NCBI GenBank assembly: GCA_009617715.1
Contig: VTFK01000092.1
Span: forward strand, 186,001 to 250,000
Direction of reading: 5' to 3'
Length of the DNA stretch: 64,000 nt
Source: Plectrocnemia conspersa
Taxonomy: Eukaryota > Arthropoda > Insecta > Trichoptera > Polycentropodidae
Below the pieces are notes generated by a model. The model ran no database searches. It was not told the DNA's origin and was given only the letters and a program-made list of their open reading frames with translations. This document shows, piece by piece, positions 60,835 through 64,000 of the stretch; position 1 is the first letter of the stretch; each line of letters begins with the position of its first letter. The translations under genes were made by a program, and so were the position numbers.

Positions 60835-60885
60835 TTGACGAGCATCGATAGATTGTTGACACCACCCTCAGAATCGTTAAAAAGT
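60835..60885 (-). repeat. Dispersed repeat family A, inverted 5' fragment
   Basis: The complement reads GAGGGTGGTGTCAACAATCT and ATCGATGCTCGTCAAG, matching the GGGCGGTGTCGGCAAC region of copies 2 and 3. It is the part missing from copy 4, now inverted 300 bp further on. Confidence 0.45.
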
Positions 60886-61074
60886 ACTTTATCGTTTTAC
60901 AATAAATACATTTTATACGTTGTATAATAATAACATAAAATTCATAAACAAGCTATATATTACACATAACTAGTAGGTAGAAGAATACAGACTTAGAGGC
61001 GTTAAAATCCTAATATTATGTTATTCGATCATAAACATGTGATTTATAAAAACGAGTTTTAAACGTATAAAAAA

Positions 61075-61290
61075 AAGAGCTTTGACTTGAACATCCACTT
61101 CGAAGATCAAAGCATAAGAACTTTAAAAGGTACCTTAAGCTTTACTCATTAAGTTAGTAAGAACTTTGAACAAGAGAAAGCTGATCTAACTTTAGATCAT
61201 CGAAGATCGCAGAAACCGCCGCTTCTCTCTTTGCATCTCCTGGTATGACTCAATGTCCGGAATCATCTGAACAGACCCATTTATAAAAAT
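61075..61290 (+). repeat. Dispersed repeat family B, copy 2
   Basis: Contains ACTTGAACATCCACTTCGAA, TCTAACTTTAGATC, CCGCCGCTTCTCTCTTTGC and TCCGGAATC in the same order as copy 1. Confidence 0.55.
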
Positions 61291-61689
61291 AAATCTTTAT
61301 GTATAATTATACGCGATAATCTATATTGCTGTCAAAATTTGTCTCAATAAAATCAACATCCCTGACAAAAAGATCTAGATATTACTAACGTAAATATGTT
61401 TCTACATATTTTGTGCATTATTATAAATTATACTTCACATAAACGTATGAATATATACTTTATACACATCTATACTACATACAAAAATATGTATAAAGTA
61501 AAACATAATGACCCACATATTTTTTTATAATACACATATCCAGTGATTTATTACCTCCTCTACTGATAAAATTTATACGAGAGAGTGAGTAAATTCAACG
61601 CATATACATTATCAAAATTTACAGATTACAACATCATCACAATAATTCAAAGGATAACATTTAAAAATATTATATGTATTACATATATA

Positions 61690-61885
61690 GAGATCGCCTG
61701 GGCCGTTATAAAAAGTTCCACATCAGCACCAGGGCCGAATTGGATTTAAAAGATGACAAATGTCGGCCGATTCTTGCTGTTAACCCTAATACCGCAATCG
61801 GGGTAACGGCCGTTACCGCCGGTTAATGGGCAACGGTTAATGGCTAACGGCCAGCCCAAATCGGACGTTATCAAGCGTCGTGGAA
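61690..61885. promoter_or_regulatory. GC-richer block with clustered Myb-type (YAACGG) sites
   Basis: YAACGG occurs at 61804-61809, 61810-61815 (complement), 61831-61836 and 61845-61850 within 50 bp, in an AT-rich surrounding. It lies upstream of the known stargazin-like exons. It could be an enhancer or a promoter element; no gene start was found. Confidence 0.3.
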
Positions 61886-62339
61886 AAAATGAACACACAC
61901 TTGAACAGGGTCGTATCAGGATTTTTTTCTAAGGATCTTGAAAAAATAATAAGAAAATATGGATATGCTCTATCTAACTCGTTTAAAAAGGCTTAAAATT
62001 ATTTTGTATGATTTTCTTTCGACGAATTTTAGGAAAAACAGTTTTTGAAATCGTTCATAATAAAACAAGAATTACCCAATGAGTTATTTTTAGGTACAAT
62101 GGACATACTATTCAGCTTAAAAGTCTATTCCTTAATAAGATATGGCTATGTTTTGAATCGGGAGTTAAAAATGGTAGATTCATATTATATTTTTAATCTT
62201 ACATTGCTATATAATTGGCATTATCCCAAATATAATTTTAAATTTAATTTACAATCAATAGATGTCACTTTTGTAAATATTTCGTTGCAACATAACATGC
62301 GTTAGCTAAATAAATGCATCACAACGAGATCAACACAAC

Positions 62340-62605
62340 CAATGACTACTAAATAAATAGTAAGACACCATACCGATATAAAAGACTAAATCAAAGACAT
62401 ATTTATAATCAATTACAAATTATTAATATATCTCATAATCTATCTCGATTTTATTTTAATTATTTATCATTATATGAATTTGTGAGATTTTGTAATAAAA
62501 ATTAATTAAAAAATAATTGCTAATTATAATCCTACAGACATAATAGAAATTAAATAATAATAAGGTCCATATAAGATTCGAAACAAGATTCCACATTAAC
62601 CTCTA
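62340..62605 (+). repeat. Dispersed repeat family C, copy 2
   Basis: ACTACTAAATAAATAGTAAG plus ACACCATACCGAT at the start; CTACAGACATAATAGAAATT and AAGGTCCATATAAGATTCG at the end. Confidence 0.5.
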
Positions 62606-64000
62606 TCTTCATACGTACTAAGTATATACTACATGTTGTTTAAAACGTACCTGGTTCAGTCAAATCTAACGTATATGTGCATTAAATCGGAAGCAATGAT
62701 AATGTTTATGTACTATGAAAGAAAAAACTCACATTTCGTCCTCGGAGCCCGTCGACGAGAATTCAAAATTTGAAGATTGTTTTATGGTTGTTTATCTAGT
62801 TTAATCAATGTTTTCTTATAATCCTTACACATATTATGTATATATTTCATTTTCATAGTTATAACATACCTAGTTAATTTGCAATCCGAATATTTATATT
62901 CAGTCAAATCGAACAACGCCCATGAGGAATTAATGAAAATTATTATCGCGTAGCAAAATTTCACTAATAAATAATACTTATTTAAAACTGTTGTCACGGT
63001 AATGTCGGACATTTTGTTTTATATTTGAATGCTTATTTTTTATTGGTCGACAACAAAATAATACATTAGCGGAGGCTCGAAAGTCGCAAGACCATAAATA
63101 AAAAAGCATATTATTGTAGTTATTATTTTAAAAGTTTAAAATATAATATAAAATAATTTTTTTTTATTGTAATAACTAAATTAGTGATAAAAATAAGTAT
63201 TTTTTTATTTATATACAATTTCGATTGGCCACCTTAAATTAGATTATCCTAGTTTTTCTTTATCTTATGTATAAATATATAGGTAAATAATTTAAATCGC
63301 TTTAGATGACAATAATTGCAATAAACAATAAAAATGCTAATGGTAAATTAAAAATTTAAACAATATATCTATATAAAAGATTTTTTGTATAATTTATGTT
63401 TCGATGAAAATACAATTTATTCTAAATTTATTTTCCGAAACTCCGTTAGAAAATGGATTATGCTGTAACTTCGTTCCCTTAAACTATTTATGTTACATAG
63501 TAAGTCATTTACTACCTGACTGCATTTCAAGAATTAATACATTTTCGATATAAATTTGACAAACTACAATACAATACAAACTACAAGAAAATATGTTAAA
63601 TTATTCATTTGTATCTATTTTTTTAACTATTTTTAGTGAGTTTTAAGATTTAAAAAATATTATTATAATAATAAAAAATCATTGATGAGTTCACCCTTAA
63701 TATTCTTTATGCTTTATATGAATTATATTTTAGAAGAAAACTAAAAAAACAGTTTGATTTCTTTTCTATAATAAAAATAATGATATTTTAATAATTTCGC
63801 TATTTTAGTAAAATATGGTTCAATGCAAAACAAAGTCAAAAAACTTACACTAAAGTCAGTAATTACTTCAACCTAGTGCTTTATCGAAATGTATAATTGA
63901 ACTTTAAATCAAGAAAACACATACGTGAAAAAAAAAAATTCAATAATGTTTCAAGCCGGTAAGATAAGGGATGACTCATCGATGCTAAATCTAGTCATTA

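Larger units (their letters stand above)
58755..64000. other. Upstream of the last recognised stargazin-like exon; no exon identified
   Basis: The missing exons (signal/TM1 and GLWxxC motif) should lie on the minus strand here or beyond the window. I looked for the motif and did not find it. The stretch carries the tRNA-like sequence (59.2), family A copy 4 (60.3), family B copy 2 (61.1), the Myb-site block (61.7) and family C copy 2 (62.3). Confidence 0.45.

Noticed and set aside
62045..62305. 86-codon plus-strand frame
   Set aside because: AT-driven composition, no ATG start, no similarity.
62782..63012. Minus-strand frame with good start context, considered as the missing TM1 exon
   Set aside because: It lacks the TM1 and loop features of the family (no GLWxxC, Cys spacing wrong).
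1..64000. CRISPR array, rRNA, bacterial operon or viral genome
   Set aside because: No regularly spaced direct repeats, no rRNA-like blocks, no operon-like packing; spliced animal genes instead.

Overview
The window is nuclear DNA of an arthropod, most probably an insect. It is very AT-rich, carries two recognisable multi-exon animal genes with GT-AG introns (some only 64-70 bp, one over 23 kb), and is littered with decayed transposable elements. Nothing bacterial is present. I cannot name the species.

Layout. From 1 to about 11.4 kb there is no gene I can identify. It holds a degenerate AT-rich tandem-repeat tract (about 1.05-3.45 kb), one copy of a dispersed repeat (8.5 kb) and patches of more balanced base composition that may be regulatory. 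At 11,421-11,498 (minus) a clean start codon, 26 open codons and a consensus donor look like the first coding exon of an unidentified minus-strand gene. At 12,912-17,645 (plus) lies a complete seven-exon gene for a membrane-bound O-acyltransferase of the MBOAT7/LPIAT1 type (Drosophila farjavit): 463 codons after splicing, all six junctions in phase, with catalytic Asn and His. From 23,976 to 58,754 (minus) lie the last three coding exons of a stargazin-like TARP / calcium-channel gamma subunit. Its C-tail ends in the PDZ ligand TTPV. The exon or exons with TM1 and the first loop were not found and probably lie beyond 58,754, perhaps outside the window. Most of the right half is therefore intron of this one gene.

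Mobile DNA. The best-defined element sits in the 10.3-kb TARP intron: a P-element/THAP9-type transposon (49,838-53,761) with an exact 8-bp target duplication, degenerate inverted termini, an intact THAP zinc-finger exon with intron, and a frameshifted RNase-H-like transposase. Removing it rejoins what appears to be the leader of an older LTR retrotransposon. Other elements are a TTAA-flanked piggyBac-like MITE (40,658-41,183), a 263-bp foldback element (20,142-20,404), a small foldback (49,088-49,181), four dispersed repeat families, a tRNA-like SINE/pseudogene and a (TA)n tract.

The two identified genes have no evident functional link. One remodels phosphatidylinositol acyl chains in the ER. 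The other is a plasma-membrane auxiliary subunit that in its family traffics glutamate receptors.
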